A stretch of 6,164 nt of DNA from Dehalococcoidia bacterium (lineage in GTDB: Bacteria; Chloroflexota; Dehalococcoidia; DSTF01; JALHUB01): the NCBI GenBank assembly GCA_022865685.1, contig JALHUB010000145.1:1-6164 (forward strand). The letters run 5' to 3'. A program made the position numbers and the translations under genes. Below, in pieces: positions 1-5,181 of the stretch; within the stretch, counting starts at the first letter, position 1, and every line of letters begins with the position of its first letter. Under the pieces are notes generated by a model. It searched no databases. It was given only the letters and a program-made list of their open reading frames with translations, and had not been told where the DNA came from.

Positions 1-182
1 CCTCGGTTGGCTACGGTTCGCACCTTAACGGTCTTGCTCCGCTCTTCACCATGCTCAACTCGTGTGCGCCCAACATTACCGTCGTCAACATCGACAACGG
101 CTTCGGCGCCGGCTACCTGGCGGCGGTCATCAACCGCCTAGGCCAGGGGAAATCCGAAACGCCTGACAGGAGCGACGACTGA
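1..182 (+). CDS. larB: LarB C-terminus (pyridinium-3,5-biscarboxylate mononucleotide synthase), 5' partial
   Basis: The first in-frame codon is at 3, and 59 residues are readable before the TGA at 180-182. The segment carries the PurE-like C-terminal signature of LarB: SVGYGSHLNGLAPLFTMLNS, followed by a VNIDNGFGAGYLA stretch. In the known Lar pathway, LarB carboxylates the pyridinium ring of nicotinic acid adenine dinucleotide and releases AMP, giving the biscarboxylated nucleotide that LarE then sulfurates. It acts in the cytoplasm. The last residues (about QGKSETPDRSDD) are a polar tail past the conserved part. The gene overlaps the proposed CTG start of larC by 3-4 nt, so the two are probably translationally coupled. 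Its promoter and N-terminal half lie outside the window. A PurE paralogue is the only serious alternative, and the adjacent larC argues against it. Confidence 0.9.
   Translation, partial: SVGYGSHLNGLAPLFTMLNSCAPNITVVNIDNGFGAGYLAAVINRLGQGKSETPDRSDD
168..172 (+). promoter_or_regulatory. Shine-Dalgarno site AGGAG for larC
   Basis: AGGAG lies inside the end of larB, 6 nt before CTG 179 and 9 nt before ACG 182. It is 54 nt before the first ATG (227), so it supports a start at 179 and not at the ATG. Confidence 0.65.
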
Positions 183-1363
183 CGCGCGTAGCCTATCTCG
201 ACTGCTTCTCCGGCATCGGCGGCGACATGCTCCTCGGCGCCATCGTCGACGCCGGGCTGCCGCTCGATGCGCTGACGGGAGAGCTGGCGAAGCTCAAGGT
301 CGAGGGATACAGCCTGCGCGCCGAAAAGACGCAGCGCGCCGACCTCGCGGCGACGAAGCTGACGGTCGACCTGCAGCCCTCCGCGCTATCCTTCCCGCAC
401 TTGAGCGACCTCCTGGGAGCCGTCGATGCCAGCGACCTGCCACCGGCGGACAAGGAGAAGGCGTCCGCCGTCTTCCAGCGACTGGCGGAGGCGGAGGCGC
501 AGGTTCACGGTGTCGACGCCGCGTCTGTCGTCCTGCACGAGCTGGGATCCCTGGACACGCTGATCGACGTGGTCGGGGCCGTGGCCGGGCTGCGGCTCCT
601 CGGCGTCGAGCAGCTATTCGCCTCGCCGTTGCCCCTGGGCCGCGGCGAAGTCGAAGGGGCGCACGGCGTACTGCCGCTGCCGGCTCCGGCGACGCTGGCG
701 TTGCTCGCTGCCGTGAATGCGCCGGTCTCCGAAGCGGACCTGTCGGGCGAGCTTGTGACGCCGACGGGCGCCGCGCTCGTCGCCACGCTGGCGCGCTTCG
801 AGCGCCCGGCGATGACGCTGGACAAGGTGGGCTGCGGCGCGGGCAGTCGTAACCCGGCGGGCCGTCCCAACGTCCTGCGCCTCTGGCTCGGCGAGGAGCT
901 GGCGGCGTCGCGGAACGCCGTGCTGCTCGTCGAGACGAATATCGACGACATGAGCGCGGAGCTACTGGGCTACGTGCAGGAGCGCCTGTTCGCGGCCGGC
1001 GCCGCCGACGTCTGGTTCACGCCCATCTTCATGAAGAAGAACCGTCCGGCGACGATGCTGTCGCTGCTCTGCGCCGTCGAGCGCGAGGAGGCCGTCGTTC
1101 GCGTTCTGCTGGAGGAGACGTCGACGCTGGGCGTGCGCGTGCGGGAGGTGCGCCGCCACGAGGCGCAACGCGAGACGTTCGAGTTCGAATCGAGCCTGGG
1201 GCCGGCGTGCGTGAAGGTGAAGCGGCTACCAGGCAAGAAAGCGCAGGTCTCCCCCGAGTATGAGGCCTGCCGGCAACTGGCGCTGGAACGCGATCTCCCT
1301 CTCGCCGAGGTCTACCGGACCGTCGAGGCGGAGGCGCGCAGCCGCCTCGACCCGAAACCATAG
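179..1363 (+). CDS. larC: LarC, nickel-pincer cofactor nickel insertase (CTP-dependent cyclometallase)
   Basis: LarC inserts nickel into pyridinium-3,5-bisthiocarboxylic acid mononucleotide with CTP hydrolysis, giving the NPN cofactor of LarA-type racemases and epimerases. The frame encodes about 394 residues if started at CTG 179, normal for the family (formerly DUF111). Visible landmarks, numbered from CTG: YLDCFSGIGGDM at 6-17, LHELGS near 119-124, SPLPLGRGE near 149-157, ELVTPTGAA near 191-199, ETNIDDM near 252-258, FTPIFMKKNRP near 280-290, ETSTLGVR near 313-320 and SPEYEAC near 358-364. Starting at ATG 227 would remove the conserved 16-residue lead-in. No other ATG, GTG or TTG exists in frame upstream, while an SD site precedes CTG 179. 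ACG 182 is a second, weaker option. Both LarC halves are in one frame, unlike Lactobacillus plantarum, where a programmed frameshift joins LarC1 and LarC2. larA and larE are not in the window. Confidence 0.92.
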   Translation: MTRVAYLDCFSGIGGDMLLGAIVDAGLPLDALTGELAKLKVEGYSLRAEKTQRADLAATKLTVDLQPSALSFPHLSDLLGAVDASDLPPADKEKASAVFQRLAEAEAQVHGVDAASVVLHELGSLDTLIDVVGAVAGLRLLGVEQLFASPLPLGRGEVEGAHGVLPLPAPATLALLAAVNAPVSEADLSGELVTPTGAALVATLARFERPAMTLDKVGCGAGSRNPAGRPNVLRLWLGEELAASRNAVLLVETNIDDMSAELLGYVQERLFAAGAADVWFTPIFMKKNRPATMLSLLCAVEREEAVVRVLLEETSTLGVRVREVRRHEAQRETFEFESSLGPACVKVKRLPGKKAQVSPEYEACRQLALERDLPLAEVYRTVEAEARSRLDPKP

Positions 1364-1373
1364 CTCTTCGCCG

Positions 1374-1405
1374 AAAAAAAGGGGCGCGTTCTTTCGGACG
1401 CCCCC
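1374..1405 (-). terminator. Rho-independent terminator of the lipoprotein gene
   Basis: On the - strand a 10-bp GC-rich hairpin with one bulged base is followed directly by seven T. The pairs are 1381-1384 with 1402-1405 and 1386-1391 with 1396-1401; the loop is 1392-1395. The T-run is the complement of A 1374-1380. It lies about 35 nt past the lipoprotein stop. On the + strand the hairpin also follows larC by 17 nt, but no clean T-run follows, so it would at best be a weak or shared terminator for larC. Confidence 0.88.
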
Positions 1406-1440
1406 TCGCTTGGTGCTTGTGTGCTGCCGTTCCGGTGCGC

Positions 1441-2013
1441 CTACTCGGAGGCGACCCAGACGCCCAGGTTTGTCGTGCCGTCGCTTTCTCCGACCGTTAT
1501 CCAGGCACCCGTCTTTCCGCCGTCCTTCGTCCAGAGCGCGTATGCGCCGTAGTCGCTACCGGAGCCGCCGCTGAACGAACCCTCCTCATCCCAGTCGCTC
1601 ATCTTGTCTTTGTACCAGTCAAAGACGTCTTCGGGGCTGTCGTCCGTCTCGTACATCGCGAATTCGATGTTCTGATAGTCCCCCGTGTCCACTGCAGAGC
1701 CGATCCCCGGGATCCCCCCTTCGGAGCCGGACCACTCGCCGCTCGTGATCTCCTTTGCCCCAGGGTATATGGGGACGTCGCCGATGGACCCGCCGGAATC
1801 GCCGCCGCTACTGGACTTGGGCGTCTCCTTCTTCTTTGGCGTTTCCTTGGCAGCGGGCGTGTCTTCCTGCTGGTCTTGCCCGTCCTGCTGCTGCTCGACG
1901 GTAGGCTGCGCCTGTTCCTTGTCTGCCTTGTCGCCGCCGCCACCGCAGGCCACCAGGGCGGCGCCGAAGGCCAGCATCAGCGCTATGAGAACGTATAGCA
2001 TCGACCTCTTCAA
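1441..2013 (-). CDS. Secreted lipoprotein with low-complexity linker, function unknown
   Basis: The product has 190 residues. Residues 1-23 form a lipoprotein signal peptide: basic start, hydrophobic core, and lipobox LVAC with Cys23 as the lipidation site, followed by glycines. Residues 25-78 are a Q/D/K/E/P/S-rich linker that would extend the protein from the membrane. Residues 79-190 form a compact acidic domain beginning DVPIYPGAKEI, with YETDDSPEDVFDWYKDKM near 121-138 and an ITVGESDGTTNLGVWVASE end. The pattern of a 'YPGA' strand, then 'D..V..FY...M' helix, is seen in uncharacterised lipoproteins; I cannot assign a function. The start is TTG at 2013-2011, chosen because an 11-nt SD match sits 4 nt upstream; the in-frame ATG at 2001 is too far from it. 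It has its own promoter and terminator, so it is probably monocistronic. Confidence 0.88.
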   Translation of the reverse strand: MKRSMLYVLIALMLAFGAALVACGGGGDKADKEQAQPTVEQQQDGQDQQEDTPAAKETPKKKETPKSSSGGDSGGSIGDVPIYPGAKEITSGEWSGSEGGIPGIGSAVDTGDYQNIEFAMYETDDSPEDVFDWYKDKMSDWDEEGSFSGGSGSDYGAYALWTKDGGKTGAWITVGESDGTTNLGVWVASE

Positions 2014-2015
2014 GA

Positions 2016-2026
2016 ATCACCTCCTT
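2016..2026 (-). promoter_or_regulatory. Near-complete Shine-Dalgarno sequence deciding a TTG start
   Basis: On the - strand the sequence reads AAGGAGGTGAT, matching the 16S anti-SD over 11 nt. The GGAGG core is 6 nt before TTG 2013, ideal spacing; it would be 18 nt from the ATG at 2001. This supports the rare TTG start of the lipoprotein gene. Confidence 0.85.
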
Positions 2027-2056
2027 GCGTTGGCTGCTATCCCCGCCTTGTGCTGG

Positions 2057-2085
2057 ATTTTGCGGGTGGAGCGGAAGGGTGTCAA
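2057..2085 (-). promoter_or_regulatory. Sigma-70-type promoter for the lipoprotein gene
   Basis: On the - strand there is a perfect -35 TTGACA (2085-2080), a 17-nt spacer, and a -10 CAAAAT (2062-2057, 4 of 6 consensus). Transcription would start near 2050, giving a leader of roughly 37 nt that includes the SD. It lies in the 112-nt gap between radC and the lipoprotein gene, so the latter need not depend on the radC operon. Confidence 0.7.
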
Positions 2086-2125
2086 TCGGCAATGCCCGAC
2101 AAAATAGGAGTCGGCGCTGCGGTCG

Positions 2126-2869
2126 TTAGCTATGCTGCTCGAAGCCCAGACCCTGCTCCTTCAGGCTCAAATAGCGACCCTGCCCGATTACGACGTGGTC
2201 GAGCACCTCTATGTCGAGCAGCTTGCCCGCTTCCACCGCCTGCTTCGTCATCGCGACGTCGTCGTTCGACGGCGTCGGGTCGCCGGACGGGTGGTTGTGC
2301 ACGAGGACGACGGCGGGGCAGTTCTGGCGCACCGCGTCGCGGAAGAGCTCGGCGATCCGGATCAACGAGGTGTTGACGCTGCCCCTGTACACCTCCGGTA
2401 TGGAGAGCACCTGGTTCCGCTGGTTGAGGAGCACCACGCGCAGGTGCTCCTGCTCCAGCAGCCCCATCTCCGTGAGCAGCAGGTTGGCGATGTCGGCGGG
2501 CGAACGCACAACCGCGCGCTCCTCCGGCTGCGTCGAGGAGAGACGCCTTCCCAGCTCCAGCGCCGCCTTCAACTGGGCCGCCTTCGCCTCGCCAAGGCCC
2601 TTCTCGTTGCACAGCTCGCCGAAGCTGACCCGCGCCAGCCCGACGAGGCCGCGATAGGTCGAGAGCAGGCGCGTCGCCAGGCTGAGCACGCTCTCGTGCT
2701 TGGCGCCGGTGCGCAGGATGATTGCCAGCAGCTCGGCGTTGGAGAGGGCGCTGGCGCCGAAGTCGCGCAGCCGCTCGCGGGGGCGCTCCGAGGCGGGAAG
2801 GTCGCGTATGAGGGTATAGTACTCAGTCGTGCCACCGGCTTTCGTCGAGAACGGTTCGTGCTCTTCCAT
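2126..2869 (-). CDS. radC: RadC family JAMM/MPN domain protein (UPF0758)
   Basis: The product has 247 residues from ATG 2869. The N-terminal part carries RDLPASERPRERL and a helix-hairpin-helix-like segment (KGLGEAKAAQLKAALELG near 90-107). The C-terminal MPN domain shows a complete JAMM zinc motif: HNHPSGDPTPSNDD with His191, His193, Ser201 and Asp204, and a candidate catalytic Glu near 141 in QEHLRVVLLN. JAMM domains elsewhere are zinc metallopeptidases. The biochemical role of RadC itself is unsettled, and the original link to DNA repair in E. coli was traced to a recG allele. ATG 2869 has GGAG 6 nt upstream and follows the stop of the membrane-protein gene by one base. A GTG at 2887 would add six residues but lacks an SD. 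It is the last gene of a three-gene operon. The residues upstream of the usual RadC start (about 1-16) are not conserved in the family as I know it. Confidence 0.95.
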   Translation of the reverse strand: MEEHEPFSTKAGGTTEYYTLIRDLPASERPRERLRDFGASALSNAELLAIILRTGAKHESVLSLATRLLSTYRGLVGLARVSFGELCNEKGLGEAKAAQLKAALELGRRLSSTQPEERAVVRSPADIANLLLTEMGLLEQEHLRVVLLNQRNQVLSIPEVYRGSVNTSLIRIAELFRDAVRQNCPAVVLVHNHPSGDPTPSNDDVAMTKQAVEAGKLLDIEVLDHVVIGQGRYLSLKEQGLGFEQHS

Positions 2870-2870
2870 G

Positions 2871-3308
2871 CTACGCTCCAGGCTCACCGCGCCGGATGCG
2901 CTTAACCTCGATGACAGTCGCGGTGTGCGGATAGTGGGTCACGGCGACGACGTCGCCCTGTTCGACTTCCCTGTACGAGAGCGGCGGCACTCTGAAGACG
3001 TTCCTGTTCACGTAGAGATAGTAGGCGGGGAACAGGAGGAACTCGGCGCGCCGCCACTTGCGGATGACCGGACCTTCGCTCGTCACCGGCGACGACCGCA
3101 GGTCACGCAGCGACTGGATGCTCTGGAAGCCGGCGAGAAAGACGACGATCGTCAGGAGCAGCAGGAGGAAGATGCCGCCGCCACCGCCCGCGGAGACGAC
3201 GGCGGCCAGGGAGGCGCCCCATACGGCGACGACCACGACCAGGACCGGAGTGTAAATGACGGCGTCACGGATGAGGCGGTGTCTGGCGGCGGAAATCCCT
3301 TCCTTCAA
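2871..3308 (-). CDS. Two-TM membrane protein with conserved-looking C-terminal domain, function unknown
   Basis: The product has 145 residues. There are two hydrophobic helices, about 17-39 and 45-64, separated by a glycine run (41-45). A soluble region (70-145) follows, with KWRRAEFLLFPAYYLYVNRN near 84-103 and EQGDVVAVTHYPHT near 116-129, which looks like a small beta domain. The short loop between helices implies both termini on one side, probably the cytoplasm given Arg/Lys-rich flanks. I do not recognise the family. The start is TTG 3308, the only start codon before the first helix. Its SD is weak (AAGGG about 14 nt upstream), so translation may be coupled to the preceding gene, which ends 15 nt earlier. 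The TAG stop at 2873-2871 is one base from the radC ATG, so the two are almost certainly cotranscribed. Confidence 0.8.
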   Translation of the reverse strand: MKEGISAARHRLIRDAVIYTPVLVVVVAVWGASLAAVVSAGGGGGIFLLLLLTIVVFLAGFQSIQSLRDLRSSPVTSEGPVIRKWRRAEFLLFPAYYLYVNRNVFRVPPLSYREVEQGDVVAVTHYPHTATVIEVKRIRRGEPGA

Positions 3309-3323
3309 GCGACTGCTGCGCCC

Positions 3324-3827
3324 TTACTTCGGGATAGTCAGCGCTTGCCCGGGATGGAGGAGCGGGTTCGCGGGGTCGAGGCCGTTCGCCGCGGCCAGGC
3401 GGTTCGCGTAGTCGGTGATCGACTCGCCGGGTGGCAGGAAGAGTGCCGCTATGTCGAGAAGGGTGTCGCCTTCCTGCACCGTGTACTCGACCGCGCCCGG
3501 AGTCGGAGTCGCGGGTGCAGCGAGGGTGGGCGTCGTCATGGGGGCGCCGGCGGTCGGGTTTCTCGCGACTGCGGCGGTCGCCGTCGGCTCGACCACGTTG
3601 AAGCCGGACTGGCTGGCCTGCTCCGGCGGCTTGAGGAGGAGGAAGAGGGCGACGGCCGTACCCAGCAGCAGCGCCAGCAGCGAGCCGCGATAGAGCAGGA
3701 AGGAGGGCAAGGCGCCGGCGGGCTTCAGGCACTCCGCGCACAGCTCGCCGCCGTGCTCCTCGCAGTAGAGCCTGCCGCAGCGCCGGCACTCCTGGGTCGC
3801 GTCGTTGGTGCAGCTATAGCACTTCAT
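3324..3827 (-). CDS. Membrane-anchored LysM protein with N-terminal B-box-like zinc finger
   Basis: The product has 167 residues in three parts. Residues 3-33 hold a Cys/His cluster (C3, C6, C14, C17, C22, H25, C30, C33) spaced like a B-box or related cross-brace zinc finger. A single transmembrane helix spans about 42-65. A Thr/Pro/Ala-rich linker (68-112) leads to a LysM domain (about 114-166): YTVQEGDTLLDIA opens it and HPGQALTIP closes it. LysM domains bind N-acetylglucosamine-containing glycans such as peptidoglycan, so the C-terminus should be outside and the zinc finger inside the cell. The ATG at 3827 has no recognisable SD, while a good extended -10 lies 9 nt upstream, suggesting leaderless expression. 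It is the first gene of an operon with the two-TM protein and radC. The domain calls are firm; a role linking the cell wall to a cytoplasmic partner is inference. Confidence 0.88.
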   Translation of the reverse strand: MKCYSCTNDATQECRRCGRLYCEEHGGELCAECLKPAGALPSFLLYRGSLLALLLGTAVALFLLLKPPEQASQSGFNVVEPTATAAVARNPTAGAPMTTPTLAAPATPTPGAVEYTVQEGDTLLDIAALFLPPGESITDYANRLAAANGLDPANPLLHPGQALTIPK

Positions 3828-3836
3828 GCAACGCGC

Positions 3837-3845
3837 AATATAGCA
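3837..3845 (-). promoter_or_regulatory. Extended -10 promoter of the LysM/two-TM/radC operon
   Basis: On the - strand the sequence reads TGC-TATATT (3845-3837), an extended -10 element. No good -35 is found at 17 nt (TGGCGG), which extended -10 promoters tolerate. Transcription would start about 3829-3831, 2-4 nt from the ATG at 3827, giving an mRNA with almost no leader. This fits the missing SD. Confidence 0.5.
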
Positions 3846-3887
3846 GCTTTGTCCCTCTTCCGCCAGCCGTTTGGGTCAAGTCTCTGT

Positions 3888-3924
3888 AAAAAGAGGTACG
3901 GAAGTCGCGGAGACACTCCGATAC
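3888..3924 (-). terminator. Probable Rho-independent terminator after rplL
   Basis: On the - strand a 7-bp stem (3924-3922 and 3920-3917 with 3896-3902, one bulged base at 3921) encloses a 14-nt loop. It is followed by CTCTTTTT, with five T at 3892-3888. A smaller nested hairpin (3908-3920, 5-bp stem) is an alternative fold. It lies 24 nt past the rplL stop and upstream of the next operon's promoter, as expected for the end of rplJL. Confidence 0.55.
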
Positions 3925-3947
3925 GGACTGCTCACAACGAAGGCCCG

Positions 3948-4370
3948 CTATTTGAGCTCGACGGTGCCGCCGGCGTCCTTCAGCTTGTTGACGGCCACCT
4001 CCGCCTCTTCCTTGCTCACGCCCTCTTTGACGTTGACCGGCGCGCTCTCCACCAGGTCCTTCGCCTCCTTGAGGCCCAGGGTGGTGACCTCGCGGACGGC
4101 CTTGATGACGTTGATCTTGTTCGGGCCCATGTCCTTGAGGACGACGGTGAACTCCGTCGGCTCCTCCACCTCCTCGGCGGGGGCCGCGGCTGCCGGAGCC
4201 GGACCGGCGGCAGGCGCCATCATCGCGACGGGCGCGGCCGCCGTGACGCCGAACTCCTCCTCGATACGCTTGTTCAGGTCGCGCAGCTCGAGGATCGTCA
4301 TCTCCTTGATCAGGTCGAACGCTTGATCGACCCGATCGCCGTCCTTCTTTGCTGTCTTTGCTGTCGCCAT
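3948..4370 (-). CDS. rplL: 50S ribosomal protein L7/L12
   Basis: L7/L12 dimers form the mobile stalk of the large subunit, bind the C-terminal helix of L10, and recruit and activate translational GTPases. The product has 140 residues, slightly longer than the usual 120-130. A short lysine-rich N-terminal extension (1-12) precedes the dimerisation/L10-binding domain (about 14-42: ILELRDLNKRIEEEFGV). An Ala/Pro-rich hinge (about 43-66) follows, then the globular C-terminal domain (about 72-140), with FTVVLKD, NKINVIKAVRE and GLKEAKDLVE. ATG 4370 has AAAGGAG 7 nt upstream. The gene starts 42 nt after the rplJ stop and shares its transcript. It appears to be the last gene of the unit: a candidate terminator follows, and rpoB is not next. 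Confidence 0.98.
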   Translation of the reverse strand: MATAKTAKKDGDRVDQAFDLIKEMTILELRDLNKRIEEEFGVTAAAPVAMMAPAAGPAPAAAAPAEEVEEPTEFTVVLKDMGPNKINVIKAVREVTTLGLKEAKDLVESAPVNVKEGVSKEEAEVAVNKLKDAGGTVELK

Positions 4371-4377
4371 GCTGGTT

Positions 4378-4384
4378 CTCCTTT
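4378..4384 (-). promoter_or_regulatory. Ribosome binding site of rplL
   Basis: On the - strand AAAGGAG lies 7 nt before the ATG at 4370. It is a strong site, in line with the need for several L7/L12 copies per L10. Confidence 0.75.
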
Positions 4385-4412
4385 CGAAGCGATAATCCGA
4401 AGAATGCGCCGG

Positions 4413-4976
4413 TTACGGCTGGGCCTCCAATTGACGCGAGCGGGCTTCCAGGAGGCCCTGGAACTGGATGAGGCTCGAGTTCAAGAGCTGGCCCGTTGGC
4501 TGAACCAGCGCGCCGGCAAGTAGCTGCGCCAGGCGCCACACCGGCGACCGCAGCGCCCCCGCGATCTGCCCGGCGAGAATGGGCCGCGGCGGCAGCGTCG
4601 CCAGCTCGCCGACTTCGCGCGGTGAGAGCAGCCGCCCCTCGACGAAGGCGCGACGGATCGAGAAGGCGTTCTTCGCCGACTGCGCGTAGTCGCTGACCGC
4701 TTTCGCCGCCTCGACGGCGTCGCCGTAGCCGAAGACGATTACCGTTGGACCTTCGCCCAGCTCGGCGATTTCCGGCTTGTCGGCGGCGGCGGCGGCGAGT
4801 CGCAGGAGCGTGTTCTTGGTGACGCGGACTTCCACGCCCTTGGCTTTGAGCTGGCGACGCAGCTCGTTCATCTCGGCGACGCGCAGCCCCTGGTACGCGG
4901 CGCCGATGGCAATGCTCGCCCTGGCGAGCCGCTCCGTCAGCTCTTCGACGATCTGTAGCTTCTTTGGTGCCGGCAT
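4413..4976 (-). CDS. rplJ: 50S ribosomal protein L10
   Basis: L10 binds 23S rRNA at the stalk base and carries L7/L12 dimers on its C-terminal helix; the complex also acts as repressor of its own mRNA in several bacteria. The product has 187 residues. The N-terminal RNA-binding domain shows AYQGLRVAEMNELRRQLKA near 27-45 and VRVTKNTLLRLA near 50-61. EGPTVIVFGYGD follows near 75-86, and LATLPPRPILAGQI near 125-138. The C-terminal region (about 140-187) is the helical L12-binding part, with LLAGALVQP and a Gln/Leu-rich end. ATG 4976 has GGAGG 7 nt upstream. The gene is preceded by its own promoter, an L10-type leader and an attenuator, and followed by rplL 42 nt on. Confidence 0.97.
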   Translation of the reverse strand: MPAPKKLQIVEELTERLARASIAIGAAYQGLRVAEMNELRRQLKAKGVEVRVTKNTLLRLAAAAADKPEIAELGEGPTVIVFGYGDAVEAAKAVSDYAQSAKNAFSIRRAFVEGRLLSPREVGELATLPPRPILAGQIAGALRSPVWRLAQLLAGALVQPTGQLLNSSLIQFQGLLEARSRQLEAQP

Positions 4977-4996
4977 GTCTCATCCTCCGGGCAACG

Positions 4997-5027
4997 AAAA
5001 TGGCTCTTGTCGCCACAGACAAGAGCC
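4997..5027 (-). terminator. Attenuator (intrinsic terminator) in the rplJ leader
   Basis: On the - strand a perfect 10-bp stem GGCTCTTGTC/GACAAGAGCC (5027-5018 with 5011-5002) has a 6-nt loop and is followed by ATTTT. It lies between the leader and the rplJ SD, about 20 nt before the start codon, so it would stop transcription before rplJ. The 5' arm and loop (5022-5011) are complementary to the first bases of the leader, which would let an antiterminator form instead. Confidence 0.8.
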
Positions 5028-5120
5028 CGGAAGCCGGCGCTTTGCGCCTGACCGTCCTCGCTCGCCTCGGCGGGCATTCATTAACCCCTCCGCAGGAGGA
5101 GACCCGCTGTCTGTGACGTG
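5028..5120 (-). promoter_or_regulatory. Ribosomal protein L10 leader (L10-L12 binding RNA)
   Basis: The - strand RNA has the layout of known L10 leaders. A 5' strand ACAGACAGCGGGT (5112 down) is followed by a hairpin with stem CTCCTCC/GGAGGGG (5101-5095 with 5091-5085). Then come an A/T-rich purine turn TTAATGAAT and the returning strand CCCGCCGAGG (5074-5065). GCGGG (5107-5103) pairs with CCCGC (5074-5070), and CGTC (5118-5115) can pair with GACG (5056-5053). A further GGCGC-AAA-GCGCC hairpin lies at 5048-5036. In Bacillus subtilis the L10(L12)4 complex binds such a leader and promotes premature termination; the same role is inferred here. Confidence 0.8.
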
Positions 5121-5126
5121 CCGTTT

Positions 5127-5155
5127 ATTCTATTTCGGGCGGGCCGCGCGCGCAA
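5127..5155 (-). promoter_or_regulatory. Promoter of the rplJ-rplL unit
   Basis: On the - strand TTGCGC (5155-5150), a 17-nt spacer and TAGAAT (5132-5127, 5 of 6 consensus) are seen. Transcription would start about 5120, at the 5' end of the L10 leader structure, which independently supports the call. rplJL can therefore be transcribed apart from rplKA. Confidence 0.65.
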
Positions 5156-5181
5156 GCGGGCGACCGAAAACCCTCAGCGTA

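Noticed and set aside
1417..1998. A 193-codon + strand frame opposite the lipoprotein gene
   Set aside because: The - strand frame has a lipobox, promoter, SD and terminator; the + frame has none and spans the terminator side of that gene.
2093..2125. A hairpin downstream of radC (CCGAC/GTCGG) as terminator
   Set aside because: The stem is only 5 bp with a 9-nt loop holding the T-rich stretch, and no T-run follows, so it is not a convincing terminator.
2132..2905. A 257-codon + strand frame opposite radC
   Set aside because: It is the antisense of a clear RadC with an intact JAMM motif; no SD or domain is seen.
2829..4523. A 564-codon open frame on the + strand
   Set aside because: It lies opposite radC, the two-TM gene, the LysM gene, rplL and part of rplJ, all well supported on the - strand. 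Its translation is rich in Arg, Gln, Glu and Leu with no domain, as expected for an antisense frame in GC-rich DNA.
3814..5022. A 402-codon - strand frame overlapping rplJ and rplL in another phase
   Set aside because: The translation is Arg/Gly/Ala-rich low complexity, and it crosses the leader terminator, two verified ribosomal genes and their gap.
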